A DNA stretch of 64,000 nt from Mucilaginibacter gotjawali (GCF_002355435.1 NZ_AP017313.1:3844001-3908000); one strand, 5' to 3'. Shown: positions 10,114 to 20,254, counted from the first letter of the stretch. The notes: a model not told the origin generated them from the sequence alone. Numbers and translations: made by a program.

Positions 10114-10560
10114 ATGAATGATCGAAGCTATACAGCAACGATTGAAGTTGCGCGCGCCCCGCAGGATGTTTTCAATTGCATCAATGCTGTACCCAAATGG
10201 TTTAAGGACAAAGGATTTGAAGGCAGCAGCACCAAACTAAATGATGAATTTATTTTTTGCTATGGAGATGGCGATCATGCCCATTATTCAAAACAGAAGC
10301 TGGTGGAATTTATTCCAGGTAAAAAAGTAGTGTGGCTAATTACCGATAGTAAGATCAATTGGATCGAAAAGAATAAGGAAGAATGGAATAACACAAAGGT
10401 CGTCTTTGAATTAAGCACCAAAGGCGACAAAACCATCCTGCATTTTACCCACGAAGGACTTGTACCTGAACTGAATTGCTATTCCAACACCGTGCTGGGC
10501 TGGAATATGATCATTAAAGATTGGCTATTTAACTTTATTACTAACGGTAAATCGATATAA
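10114..10560 (+). CDS. SRPBCC (AHSA1-like) domain protein 2, tandem paralogue
   Basis: Length (148 residues) and layout match the upstream gene. Shared landmarks are VEFIPGKKVVWLITDSKINWIE versus the neighbour's SELIPGKRVVWLVDD, and LHFTHEGLVPELNCY near the end. The two have diverged well beyond a recent duplication. There is no signal peptide or membrane segment. Spacing of 6 bp indicates one transcript; they could form a heterodimer, which is inference. Confidence 0.9.
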   Translation: MNDRSYTATIEVARAPQDVFNCINAVPKWFKDKGFEGSSTKLNDEFIFCYGDGDHAHYSKQKLVEFIPGKKVVWLITDSKINWIEKNKEEWNNTKVVFELSTKGDKTILHFTHEGLVPELNCYSNTVLGWNMIIKDWLFNFITNGKSI

Positions 10561-10611
10561 CTTACTTTATCACCATCATCTGATTTTTCTGCCGGAAGCG
10601 CGTTCAGTTTA

Positions 10612-11883
10612 TTAAAACACCTCCCCAACGGCAATAAATACGCCTCGTGAGCCTTCGCGGCCTAAGCCGTAATCAACACAGATATTGGTTTTTGAGATGG
10701 TATTTAATTTTAAGCGGAGGCCGGGACCGTATCCGGGCTGAATGCCTTGCAGCCTGGTGCCCGGGGCAGCAGAAAATGATTGCCCGTTCAAAAAAAACAC
10801 GCCACCCAGCAAGCCGTTAGCCGTAATTTTGAAACGGTATTCAGCCTCGCCATAAACCATTTGTGCACCGCGAAAACGGCCCTGTATGTAACCCCTGCCG
10901 GTAACGCATGAAATATCCCACTGGGTGCTCGGTAGTTCAAGGTACGATGGCCTGCCATTTAGGATCAGCCAATCATAGTTCCAAAATGCAAGCACATTAT
11001 CTGATCCTTCAGGAAAGTTGAAATATTTTCTAACGTCAATAATCAAAGAACTCCAGGGAGTGCTGCTTCCTAAAAATGATAAATTATCCCGGTATTGCAC
11101 AGACACATAGCCGCCCCTGGACGGATTAATAGCATTATCGCGTGCGTCAACCAAAGCATTAAGGGTGAACCCCGAGGCAATATCGTGAGACGTTTTGCCA
11201 TATCGCGAATAATCAGAAACTGTTCCATCCAGGTTGCCTTTGTCGGATACATCCCAGTGATCATCCAAAATATAACCCGCCCCTAAATATATATTCCCGG
11301 TAATATGGCGTAAAACTGTTTGATAAAACTGGTAATACGAATAATCCATAGGATCTTCATTTTTAATATCCGAACTGCTGCCAAGGCCAAAAGTACTTTG
11401 TGGATATTTGTAATACCTGTAATCGCCTACAAAATTGTAGTTATTATCCTTACTCCAGATATTGCTTTGTACCGGGAAGGTAAACTGTTTATTTTCGGTA
11501 ATGGCAGTACTTGCCGTAATGGTAGATATACGTGAGTGGGGCCCGGTGCGGAAAGCCATATTACCCGACAATACAAAGGCCAGCCGCGTAACCAGCGTAT
11601 AACCAATAGCAGGCACAATAGTTAAAGATGGCTTTGTAGTAACTGTATCAGGTTTTTTTTCCGGGACAACATTAAACAGCAATTCAAGAGCATCTGTAAG
11701 GTCCAGCTGCCTTACGCCTTTTTTATTGCTTATTACCGAATCTCTTTTATAAATAGTACTATCGCCTTTTTTATTTTTTACAGGGATAGTTTTTAGCGGC
11801 ACCGGATTATTCTCCTGTGCAAGAGCATTTAAAGTAAATAATGATCCAAATATTAGCAGGGTAATTTTAAAAAACAAGTTCAT
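10612..11883 (-). CDS. BamA/TamA-superfamily (surface antigen D15-like) outer membrane barrel
   Basis: Predicted outer membrane beta-barrel of 423 residues. A signal peptide (ITLLIFGSLFTLNALAQ) is followed by a short lysine-rich linker and then barrel strands, e.g. GGYVSVQYRDNLSF, and the closing RLKLNTISKTNICVDYGLGRE, typical of the D15-like barrel end. No POTRA domains are evident, so it is the short barrel-only type, not the essential BamA. It converges with the SRPBCC pair; the role is unknown. Confidence 0.82.
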   Translation of the reverse strand: MNLFFKITLLIFGSLFTLNALAQENNPVPLKTIPVKNKKGDSTIYKRDSVISNKKGVRQLDLTDALELLFNVVPEKKPDTVTTKPSLTIVPAIGYTLVTRLAFVLSGNMAFRTGPHSRISTITASTAITENKQFTFPVQSNIWSKDNNYNFVGDYRYYKYPQSTFGLGSSSDIKNEDPMDYSYYQFYQTVLRHITGNIYLGAGYILDDHWDVSDKGNLDGTVSDYSRYGKTSHDIASGFTLNALVDARDNAINPSRGGYVSVQYRDNLSFLGSSTPWSSLIIDVRKYFNFPEGSDNVLAFWNYDWLILNGRPSYLELPSTQWDISCVTGRGYIQGRFRGAQMVYGEAEYRFKITANGLLGGVFFLNGQSFSAAPGTRLQGIQPGYGPGLRLKLNTISKTNICVDYGLGREGSRGVFIAVGEVF

Positions 11884-12225
11884 TTGTCAGGTATTAAAAA
11901 CCCTGTAACATCGTTGTGATTATTAATGTTAAAGTGATATTATTTATGGATTTGATTATTTGCCCGAAAGTAAGCATTCTGCTACAAACGATAAAAAAAT
12001 ATTGCCGATGGAATTAGTTATGACCAGAAAATGGCAATATTCAACCGGCAGTTAGATGTAGTAGTTTGCGATGCAAATAGCCTAAACCAGCATTATTGAC
12101 TCGCTTTTTGTATTTAAAAAAACGCCAACTCCAAACCCTCAGCGGCAAACCGGATAAAATTCCGGCGAAATGTTGCATTTTTGCACAACCAGTATCAACC
12201 CCGGCTTACCAATTTATCTTTTTAA
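11884..12225. other. Divergent intergenic region between barrel gene and MFS gene
   Basis: About 340 bp, AT-rich, with no credible gene. It must hold both promoters. A near-consensus CATTTTTG element lies about 50 bp before the MFS start and differs from TAnnTTTG at one position. No strong hairpin was seen. Confidence 0.45.
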
Positions 12226-13440
12226 ATGGAATCAACAATTAACCAGGAACCCAAACAAGCAGTTCAACGAACAATTTTCGGCGTTTTAATTGCGATCAGT
12301 ATGGGGCATTTTATTAACGATTTGCTGCAATCTATCATCCCATCGGTTTACCCTTTGTTAAAGAAAAACTTCCATCTAAATTATACGCAAATCGGCCTCA
12401 TTACTTTTACTTTCCAGATCACGGCTTCCCTGTTACAACCTATTGTAGGTACGGTGACAGACCGCAAATCGCGCCCCTATTCATTGGTAGCCGGCATGAT
12501 CCTTACCTTAACAGGTGTAGTTATTCTATCTCTTGCCCCTAATTTTATAGCCCTGCTGTGCGCGGTTGCCGTAATGGGCATCGGCTCATCCATCTTTCAC
12601 CCTGAGTCATCAAGATTGGCGCGGGTAGCTTCGGGAGGTAAAAAGGGACTCGCTCAATCTATTTTTCAACTGGGTGGCAATGCCGGCAGCGCAATAGGGC
12701 CGCTGCTGGTAGCACTTATCGTGGTAACACGCGGGCAACATTATATTTTGTGGTTTACATTAGTGGCGCTGCTGGGCATTATCCTTTTATCAAAAGTTGG
12801 CCAGTGGTACCAGGGGCATTTAAATATGCGTGCGGCCAACCCTCTGCATAAAGAAGAAGTTCATTCTCATTTATCAAAAGCTAAGGTTACCATATCGTTA
12901 ATAGTTTTGCTGCTGCTCATCTTCTCCAAGTTTTTTTACCTGGCCAGTATGACCAATTATTTTACTTTTTTCCTCATCGGTAAGTTTCATATATCCATGC
13001 AGCAATCCCAGCTATACCTGTTTGTGTTTCTCGCCTCTGTAGCGGCTGGCACCCTTATAGGCGGCTTTTTAGGCGATAAATTTGGCCGTAAGTATGTCAT
13101 ATGGTTCTCCATATTGGGCGTGGCGCCTTTTTCGCTTATGCTGCCTTATGCCGACCTGCAATGGACCATCGTTTTAGCTGTACTCATTGGCGTCATCCTC
13201 TCCTCGGCATTTTCGGCGATAGTTGTTTACGGGCAGGAATTACTTCCCGGCAAGGTGGGCATGGTATCCGGCCTGTTCTTCGGGTTGGCTTTTGGAATGG
13301 GTGGACTGGGCTCGGCCTTCCTCGGATGGCTGGCCGATCATACCAGCATCAGCTATGTTTTTTCGGTGTGCGCATTCCTTCCGCTTATTGGCATCATCAC
13401 CGGGCTGTTACCCGACATCGAAGGCCGGAAAAAGAAATAA
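12226..13440 (+). CDS. MFS transporter, fosmidomycin-resistance (Fsr) type
   Basis: Inner membrane exporter of 404 residues with about 12 hydrophobic segments. The N-terminus (SMGHFINDLLQSIIPSVYPL) and the segment GIGSSIFHPESSRLARVASG are characteristic of the Fsr family, including the conserved GSSxFHPE motif. The second half has AGTLIGGFLGDKFGRKYVIW. Members export fosmidomycin or other small molecules. The true substrate cannot be told, and the gene has no obvious functional neighbour. Confidence 0.9.
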   Translation: MESTINQEPKQAVQRTIFGVLIAISMGHFINDLLQSIIPSVYPLLKKNFHLNYTQIGLITFTFQITASLLQPIVGTVTDRKSRPYSLVAGMILTLTGVVILSLAPNFIALLCAVAVMGIGSSIFHPESSRLARVASGGKKGLAQSIFQLGGNAGSAIGPLLVALIVVTRGQHYILWFTLVALLGIILLSKVGQWYQGHLNMRAANPLHKEEVHSHLSKAKVTISLIVLLLLIFSKFFYLASMTNYFTFFLIGKFHISMQQSQLYLFVFLASVAAGTLIGGFLGDKFGRKYVIWFSILGVAPFSLMLPYADLQWTIVLAVLIGVILSSAFSAIVVYGQELLPGKVGMVSGLFFGLAFGMGGLGSAFLGWLADHTSISYVFSVCAFLPLIGIITGLLPDIEGRKKK

Positions 13441-13830
13441 TTTATCCCACCTAAATACCGGACTGAACAAAAGGTTAGACCGGCACAGAAACCTGTGCTT
13501 GCCCTAAGCGTTCCATTTTTACACGGAACACCGCGGAACACTATGAAACATACTCATTTTCAGCATGTTTCATCTTTTAACAAATTACCACACTATCTAA
13601 AGCACTGATAATCAACACATATAAAGTAAGACCATTGTCCGTATCGATACAATTTACTGATAATCAATCATTTCCATTTTTAACTTCTGTGTGTAAACCT
13701 ATTTCAGGACTAGACACAGGCTGGTAAGTAAAGGATTGTTAATTTTTAGTCAGCACTGTTTCGCCTTTCCTAGTACTTCTTCCTTTCCTCCCATTAACCA
13801 TGAACTGTTAACCATGAACGTTTACCTCGC
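13441..13830. other. Convergent intergenic region, nothing identified
   Basis: About 390 bp between the MFS gene and the first permease gene, which converge. I see a weak hairpin (GCACAG/CTGTGC near 13481-13496) without a T run and no credible gene. Confidence 0.4.
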
Positions 13831-16188
13831 TCACTCTGAGCGAAGGCTCTTCACCGGGTTCATCAGCGCGGCTTTGATACTCTGAAAGCTAATTGTAGCA
13901 AACGCTATAACTACCGCCATCAAACCGGCCAGGGCAAATACCCACCAGCCTATATTTATCCGGTAGGCATAAGCTTCCAGCCATTTATGCATGGCAAACC
14001 AGGCCAGCGGCGTGGCAATTACTATCGCTATAAACACCAGTTTAATAAAATCCTGCGCCAGCAGGCCAACAATCCGGCCTACGCTTGCGCCCAAAACCTT
14101 GCGTACGCCTATTTCGCGGGTGCGTACCTGTGCGGTGTAGGCGGCAAGGCCAAGCAGGCCCAGGCATGATATAAATATGGCGATGCCTGCAAAATAAGTA
14201 AACAAAGTGCCCTGGCGTTGTTCCCCCTGGTAAATGTTATTAAAAATATCATCCAGAAAAGCATAGCCAAAGGGGTATTCGCCGTTGTATTGCTTAAACG
14301 CCTTTTCGGCGGCAGCCAATGCTTTGGGAGCATCCCTGCGGGTTGTTTTGATGTACATTTTGTTCAAATACTCCGGCTTGTACCAAAAAACCGCCGGCGC
14401 TATTTTCTCCTTCATCGATGCATAATGAAAATCCTTTACCACGCCAATGATCTGCCCCTCAATCCCTTCCATCTTAAATCTTTTACCGATGGCGTCCTTC
14501 ATTCCCATTTCCTTAATTGCTGCTTGGTTTAAAACAAAACGGGCCGTATCCGTTTTTGCGCCGGTGAACATTGTGCCCGCAACCATTTTCATTTTAAAAA
14601 ACGATATCACGTCCTTATCCACTACTATCGGGTGCACCATCAGGTTATCTTTTGGATCTTTCCCATCCCATTGAACATCGCCCGTAAAACCCTGGAAACG
14701 CACAATATTCTGGTTCGTCCGGGTCACTGCCAACACTCCCGGCTGTTTCAACAATTCGGCTTTCGCCGCTTCATAATGCGGCGCCATATCACGCATCCAA
14801 ACCGAAATTACATCCGACTTGTCGTAGCCCAAATTTTTCGACCGCATGTAATTCAGCTGCCCGGTAATAATGATGGTGCCGATGATGAGTATGATTGAAA
14901 ATGTAAATTGCGTTACCACCAGTATCTTGCGGAACAATACATCGCCAATACCGGCAGATATTTTGCCCTTTAAAGCCTTCAATGGCTCAAAAGACGACAG
15001 CAGCAACGCCGGGTAAATGCTTGAAGCGGCCAGGGTGCCGGCTACTGCAACTAATATCACCAGCCAGATATGATAATCGCCCGGGTTAAACACCAGTTGC
15101 TTACTTGCTACCTGGTTAAACAGCGGCATCAGCAGGTAGATGAGCCCTATGGCTAAAAACGTAGCCAGCGAAAACAGCAGCGCGGTTTCAACAATAAATT
15201 GAATAAAAAGCTGTGCTTTACCTGCCCCCACTATCTTGCGCATACTTATTTCTTTTGAGCGCAGCATCGAACGGGCGGTTGAAAGGTTTACATAATTGAT
15301 GCAAGCGATCACCAGTATCAATATGGCAATGATGATGAATATTCTGATAGTTGAGATCCCGTTATCACTCATATCTGCATTATACAAATGCATTTTCGAC
15401 AGTGGTAGCAACAGGTATTCTGCATCCGTATCATCAGCTTTATGATTCAAATGGATCTGCCGTATTTTGGTGGCCAGGCTCTTCAGGTCACTGCCAGGCT
15501 TCAGCAGCAAAAAAGTTTCGTAATTAAAAAAGTTAAAGTTATTGGTCATGTCGTTCTTTTGCGCCAGCATCATTTTCATGTGCAGGCTCATCGGCATGAT
15601 CATGTCAAAATTCAGATCGGAATTTTTCGGAAAATCATCGATCACACCGCTCACTGTAAAGTTTGCTTTATTATCGGCCCGGATGACCTTGCCGATCGGG
15701 TTCAATAGGCCAAAACATTTTTCAGCGGTAGATTTGGTGATCACTACAGAATTATCGTCCGAAAAAGGTTTTGCCGGATCCCCTTTTACTAAATGAAAAT
15801 CAAAAACCGAGAAAAAAGAAGGATCAGCATAAACCGCGTTTTCATCACCAAAAACCTTATCCTGGTATTTATACAACGAATAATCGTAATTGCCGGTAAT
15901 GCGTACCTGGTCGAGTACGTCAGGCAGTTGCTGTTTGGCCAGCGGGCCAATCGGCGCTACGCCTACCGTAAATATTTGCCTGCTTGCGCCTGTACCGCCA
16001 AAAAGTTCAAGCCGGTAAATATCGGGCGTATTTTTATGAAAACTGTTAAAACTCAGTTCATCCTGCACCCACAATAAAATAAGTATGCCGATAGCCAGCC
16101 CGGCAGTTAAACCGGCAATATTGATAAGGGAATAAAATTTGTTTTTTAACAAATTTCTCCAGGCGGTTTTGATATAGTTTTTTATCAT
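13831..16188 (-). CDS. FtsX/MacB-type ABC transporter permease (1)
   Basis: Inner membrane protein of 785 residues with the duplicated layout: membrane helix near residue 20, MacB-type periplasmic domain, three helices with FtsX fold (from about 285), a second membrane helix (about 425) and periplasmic domain, then three C-terminal helices. Conserved FtsX words are RSKEISMRKIVGA and RTREIGVRKVLGASVG. No ATPase gene is adjacent, so the partner must be elsewhere. Such permeases occur in Bacteroidota as large multi-copy families; substrates are mostly unknown. A second permease of the same type lies 211 bp upstream across a repeat-filled spacer. Confidence 0.93.
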   Translation of the reverse strand: MIKNYIKTAWRNLLKNKFYSLINIAGLTAGLAIGILILLWVQDELSFNSFHKNTPDIYRLELFGGTGASRQIFTVGVAPIGPLAKQQLPDVLDQVRITGNYDYSLYKYQDKVFGDENAVYADPSFFSVFDFHLVKGDPAKPFSDDNSVVITKSTAEKCFGLLNPIGKVIRADNKANFTVSGVIDDFPKNSDLNFDMIMPMSLHMKMMLAQKNDMTNNFNFFNYETFLLLKPGSDLKSLATKIRQIHLNHKADDTDAEYLLLPLSKMHLYNADMSDNGISTIRIFIIIAILILVIACINYVNLSTARSMLRSKEISMRKIVGAGKAQLFIQFIVETALLFSLATFLAIGLIYLLMPLFNQVASKQLVFNPGDYHIWLVILVAVAGTLAASSIYPALLLSSFEPLKALKGKISAGIGDVLFRKILVVTQFTFSIILIIGTIIITGQLNYMRSKNLGYDKSDVISVWMRDMAPHYEAAKAELLKQPGVLAVTRTNQNIVRFQGFTGDVQWDGKDPKDNLMVHPIVVDKDVISFFKMKMVAGTMFTGAKTDTARFVLNQAAIKEMGMKDAIGKRFKMEGIEGQIIGVVKDFHYASMKEKIAPAVFWYKPEYLNKMYIKTTRRDAPKALAAAEKAFKQYNGEYPFGYAFLDDIFNNIYQGEQRQGTLFTYFAGIAIFISCLGLLGLAAYTAQVRTREIGVRKVLGASVGRIVGLLAQDFIKLVFIAIVIATPLAWFAMHKWLEAYAYRINIGWWVFALAGLMAVVIAFATISFQSIKAALMNPVKSLRSE

Positions 16189-16196
16189 TTTATTTG

Positions 16197-16321
16197 GTCA
16201 TTGAGTCATTTGCTTCGCGTCATTGGGTCATTTTTTTTGCGTCATTGGGTCATTTGCTTCGCGTCATTGGGTCATTTTTTTTGCGTCATTGGGTCATTTG
16301 CTTCGCGTCATTGGGTCATTT
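16197..16321. repeat. Tandem repeat arm, 22-bp unit built on 8-bp GTCATT spacing (left arm)
   Basis: Six copies start at 16197, 16219, 16241, 16263, 16285 and 16307. Each has two GTCATT words 8 bp apart. The spacer after the pair alternates between a GCTTCGC type and a TTTTTGC type. The reverse-complement motif (AATGAC) fills 16352-16395, so the two arms can pair across a 30-bp loop. Confidence 0.9.
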
Positions 16322-16351
16322 GAGTGGATTGCGTATATTGAGAACCCTTCC

Positions 16352-16395
16352 AATGACTTAATGACTTAATGACTTAATGACCCAATGACTTAATG
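16352..16395. repeat. Tandem repeat arm, 8-bp unit AATGACTT (right arm)
   Basis: Five units of AATGACTT or AATGACCC plus a partial one run up to the end of the next gene (16400). The unit is the reverse complement of the GTCATT unit of the left arm. Related right-type arms occur alone at 26560-26590 and 33620-33633. Confidence 0.88.
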
Positions 16396-16399
16396 ATTT

Positions 16400-18808
16400 T
16401 CATTCTGTTTTCAAACTCCTCACCGGGTTCATCAGCGCTGCTTTAAAAGTAAGCCATGATACCGTTGTAAACGAGATAAACAAAACAACAATAAACGGCA
16501 CGGCAAATAAAATCCAGCTGATATCAATCCTGAAGGCATAGGTTTGCAGCCATTGGTGGATGGCATACCAGCCGAGCAGGGCGGCTATTACAAATGCGAT
16601 CATTACCAGCAAGGCAAAATCCTTATAAAGCAACGTTAGTATGCTGTTTACTGATGCGCCCAGCACCTTACGGATGCCGATCTCCTTGGTGCGCTGTACA
16701 ATAGTGTAGGACACCAGGCCAAATAAACCCAAACAGGCAACAAAAATACCTATGCCGGTAAAGGTGGCAAATACCTGCCCGAATTGCCTGTCGGCATGGT
16801 ATTGCTCATTAAAATGCTGGTCAAGGAAAAAATAATCGAACTGGTCGCCGGGAAAAAAAGCTTTCCAGTTGCTTTTTAAGGCTGCGATGGTGCGCGGTAA
16901 GTTATCGGTACTTATTTTTACTGATACGTTACCCCGTACATCAGGTATACAGCGAAAAATAAGCGCATCGTAAGCATCATGTAACGATTGCTGGTGGAAA
17001 TTTTGCACCACGCCAACAATGGTGTACACCTGCCCCCAAAAATCAATTTCCTTGCCAACGGCTTGTTCAGGTTTGTCGAAACCTAATTGTTGCACCGCTT
17101 TTTCGTTAAACACCACCCCATGCGGGTCGGTGCTGAAGTCTTTCGAAAACAACCTGCCTGCCAGCAAGTGCGCACCATAAGCCTTCAGGAAATCATAATC
17201 GCCGCCTATGATGCGGTATTGTTTGCCCGTTGCCTGGTCGGTGCCTTTCAGCTTGATGCCGCCGGCATTCCAGCCAACCGGGTCGCCGGGTATATTGGTA
17301 GATACTGTTATACTTTTAACAGACGCATCGCGCAGGCTTTCGTTTTTAAAAGCGCTCATGCTGCGGTAAAACGAATCCACATGAGCAAGGGGCGGTTTTA
17401 TCACCAGCGTTTGGTCGATATTGATACCCAGCTTTTGTTTTTCCATAAAATTGACCTGCTTGTAAACGGTAAGCGACCCTATCAATAAAAAAAACGATGC
17501 CGCAAACTGGAAAACAACCATCACCTTGCGCAAGATAATGCCCCGGGGCGAAGCTGATAATTTTCCTTTCATCACCTCTACCGGCTTGAAATTAGATAAA
17601 ACAAGTGCAGGGTAAAAACCTGAAAAGAAGGAGCCGAGCAAAAACAGGCTGACAACCGCCAGCCAAAACACCGGCTTTACCAGTAAAGTAAGGGTGATAT
17701 TTTGGCCGGATATGGCCGAAAAGATGGGCAAAAATACAATGATCATTACAATGGCCAACACTATGGCCAATCCGTTTAGCAGCATAGCTTCCAGCATAAA
17801 TTGTGCAAGCAACTGGCCCTTGTTTGACCCCAGGGTTTTGCGCACGCCTACTTCTTTTGCCCTGCCTATACCGCGCGCAGTAGCCAGGTTGATATAATTT
17901 ATCCAGGCGATAATGATCACAAATATGGAGATCCCTGCCAGCAGATAAACTGATTTACCATCGCCGTGAGGTTCTGCCTCCAGCATCAAATTGGGCGAAA
18001 GGTGAATTTTTTCCAACGGCAGCAAATGATAAGCAGCAGTAGCTCCCGACCAGTTTATTTTTTTGTAAACCCCATCTACATACGGAACAAACTTAGCTTC
18101 CAGTGCTTTGGCATCTACACCCGGTTTTAGGAGCAGGTAAGTCAAACATCCGTCATTCAGCCAGGCAGTTTCAAGGTTATTTTTGGGCCCCGCAAATTTT
18201 AACAAGGTAGCGTATGACATCAGCAGGTCGCTCCTGAAATGGGTATTTTCCGGGTAGTCTTTCATTACCCCGGTTACTTTTAACAGGTTAAGGTCGAATT
18301 TAAAGGTCTTGCCAACCACGTCAGTGGTACCAAAAAGCTTTTTAGCCACAGTTTCGGTAATAACGGCCGAATTTACATCACGCAGTGCAGTTTTCGGGTC
18401 GCCGCTGATGAGTGGGTAACTAAATAAATTAAAAAACGAAGGCCCGGCAAAATAGGTTTTTTCTAAGGTAATCCGGGTATCATTATTTACGGCCAGTAAT
18501 GATCCGTTGTCCACCACTTTTACATAATCTTCCACCTGGGGAAAATTATTTTTAAATGAATTTCCCTCCGCAAATGCACCGCCGGCCCACTGGGTGCTTA
18601 GTTTACCATGTTCAAAACGATCCTGTGTTACACGGAAAACCCGGTCTTTTTTGGCATGGAAATTATCAAAGCTCAACTCAAACGTTACATATTGAATAAT
18701 GAGCAGTGCAGCTGCCATACCAATAGCCAGCCCGGCAATATTGATAAACGAGAAAGCCTTGTTCTTTTTTAAGTTTCTGAGCGCGATGAGGAAATAATTT
18801 TTGATCAT
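16400..18808 (-). CDS. FtsX/MacB-type ABC transporter permease (2)
   Basis: Paralogue of the downstream permease (802 residues) with the same duplicated FtsX/MacB layout. Key words are RAKEVGVRKTLGSNKGQLLAQF in the first FtsX unit and RTKEIGIRKVLGASVNSI in the second. It begins MIKNYFLIALRNLKKNKAFSFINIAGLAIG, nearly the same N-terminal pattern as its neighbour. They are on the same strand and may share a transcript through the repeat spacer, but no ATPase is present. Confidence 0.93.
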   Translation of the reverse strand: MIKNYFLIALRNLKKNKAFSFINIAGLAIGMAAALLIIQYVTFELSFDNFHAKKDRVFRVTQDRFEHGKLSTQWAGGAFAEGNSFKNNFPQVEDYVKVVDNGSLLAVNNDTRITLEKTYFAGPSFFNLFSYPLISGDPKTALRDVNSAVITETVAKKLFGTTDVVGKTFKFDLNLLKVTGVMKDYPENTHFRSDLLMSYATLLKFAGPKNNLETAWLNDGCLTYLLLKPGVDAKALEAKFVPYVDGVYKKINWSGATAAYHLLPLEKIHLSPNLMLEAEPHGDGKSVYLLAGISIFVIIIAWINYINLATARGIGRAKEVGVRKTLGSNKGQLLAQFMLEAMLLNGLAIVLAIVMIIVFLPIFSAISGQNITLTLLVKPVFWLAVVSLFLLGSFFSGFYPALVLSNFKPVEVMKGKLSASPRGIILRKVMVVFQFAASFFLLIGSLTVYKQVNFMEKQKLGINIDQTLVIKPPLAHVDSFYRSMSAFKNESLRDASVKSITVSTNIPGDPVGWNAGGIKLKGTDQATGKQYRIIGGDYDFLKAYGAHLLAGRLFSKDFSTDPHGVVFNEKAVQQLGFDKPEQAVGKEIDFWGQVYTIVGVVQNFHQQSLHDAYDALIFRCIPDVRGNVSVKISTDNLPRTIAALKSNWKAFFPGDQFDYFFLDQHFNEQYHADRQFGQVFATFTGIGIFVACLGLFGLVSYTIVQRTKEIGIRKVLGASVNSILTLLYKDFALLVMIAFVIAALLGWYAIHQWLQTYAFRIDISWILFAVPFIVVLFISFTTVSWLTFKAALMNPVRSLKTE

Positions 18809-19070
18809 GATGCAAGCGGTTAGGCCAACACTGCTACCAAGATTGTGCCACTTTTGTAATTAACTACATATGAGCAATTTATGAAGAAATTAAAAATACT
18901 AATTCGTTCGGATTTGTTATAGTGATTGTCCGCAGGCGGACGGTAACCTTTGCCTGCCAAACTCTCGCAACCTGCTCATTGGAAACACGGTGTAAATCGC
19001 TGTTTTATTTCCCGCCCTCGCTGATGTTGGCACTACAACAGTTCGGAAGATCTGAATTATTGCCACCCCA

Positions 19071-20123
19071 TTGGCCACCGCGTATCCACAAGTTTTTATG
19101 CGCCGTAGGTGCTACCTGTTTGTAGAAATATTAATAATAAAAATACCAGCTCCGTAGGTGCTGCCCTCCGCAAACCAGGCAAACAGGCATTAATTTATAA
19201 GGGTAGCCGCTATGCGGCACTAAATTACCTTTGTTTTTATTTCTACAAACGGGTGGCCCCCGAGAGGGGCAGATTGGCCACATGGATCATATTTAACAAT
19301 GGGGTACAAGGCAGCTTCCGTCAGGAGAGCGTTTTGGCCACCGCGTATCCACAAGTTTTTATGCGCCGTAGGTGCTACCTGTTTGTAGAAATATTAATAA
19401 TAAAAATACCAGCTCCGTAGGTGCTGCCCTTCGCAAACCAGGCAAACAGGCATTATTTTATAAGGGTAGCCGCTATGCGGCACTAAATTGCCTTTTGTTC
19501 TTATTTCTACAAACGGGTGGCCCCCGAGAGGGGCAGATTGGCCACATGGATCATATTTAACAATGGGGTACAAGGCAGCTTCCGTCAGGAGAGCGTTTTG
19601 GCCACCGCGTATCCACAAGTTTTTATGCGCCGTAGGTGCTACCTGTTTGTAGAAATATTAATAATAAAAATACCAGCTCCATAGGTGCTGCCCTCCGCAA
19701 ACCAGGCAAACAGGCATTAATTTATAAGGGTAGCCGCTATGCGGCACTAAATTACCTTTGTTTTTATTTCTACAAACGGGTGGCCCCCGAGAGGGGCAGA
19801 TTGGCCACATGGATCATATTTAACAATGGGGTACAAGACAGCTTCCGTCAGGAGAGCGTTTTGGCCACCGCGTATCCACAAGTTTTTATGCGCCGTAGGT
19901 GCTACCTGTTTGTAGAAATATTAATAATAAAAATACCAGCTCCGTAGGTGCTGCCCTTCGCAAACCAGGCAAACAGGCATTATTTTATAAGGGTAGCCGC
20001 TATGCGGCACTAAATTGCCTTTTGTTCTTATTTCTACAAACGGGTGGCCCCGAGAGGGGCAGATTGGCCACATGGATCATATTTAACAATGGGGTACAAG
20101 GCAGCTTCCGCCAGGAGGGAGTT
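19071..20123. repeat. Four direct tandem copies of a 263-264 bp intergenic unit
   Basis: Copies begin at 19071, 19334, 19598 and 19861 and the array ends at 20123. Copies 1 and 3 share variants (CTCCGCAAACC, ATTAATTTATAAG) and copies 2 and 4 share others (CTTCGCAAACC, ATTATTTTATAAG), so the array looks like a duplicated pair. Inside each unit TGTTTGTAGAAATA recurs inverted as TATTTCTACAAAC about 110 bp on, and there is a GCCCC/GGGGC hairpin enclosed by GTGGCC/GGCCAC. Short open frames through the array are by-products, because the unit length is not consistently a multiple of three. Confidence 0.95.
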
Positions 20124-20183
20124 TTGGCGATAATTCAGATCTTCAAAATATCTGGGGGGAATTCCAACCAGGGCCAAAACGAA

Positions 20184-20254
20184 GCAATCGCGAACTATAC
20201 CTTGAGGAAATGACTATTGGAATGTAATAGCGGTTGCGCAAAGTTCGCGATTGC
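20184..20254. repeat. Inverted repeat GCAATCGCGAACT, possible small palindromic element
   Basis: GCAATCGCGAACT (20184-20196) and its exact reverse complement (20242-20254) enclose 45 bp. The element sits between the 263-bp array and the BlaI promoter region. No terminator-like T run follows. Confidence 0.7.

Noticed and set aside
16197..16395. Possible CRISPR array
   Set aside because: Spacers are not unique: units are contiguous and near identical, repeats are too short, and no cas gene is present.
19071..20123. Possible CRISPR or integron array
   Set aside because: Units are 263 bp and identical throughout, with no variable cassettes, integrase or cas genes.
19109..20213. Overlapping open frames of about 62-104 codons repeated across the 263-bp array
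   Set aside because: They arise because the same DNA is repeated; the frame changes between copies, there is no start signal and the content is hairpins.
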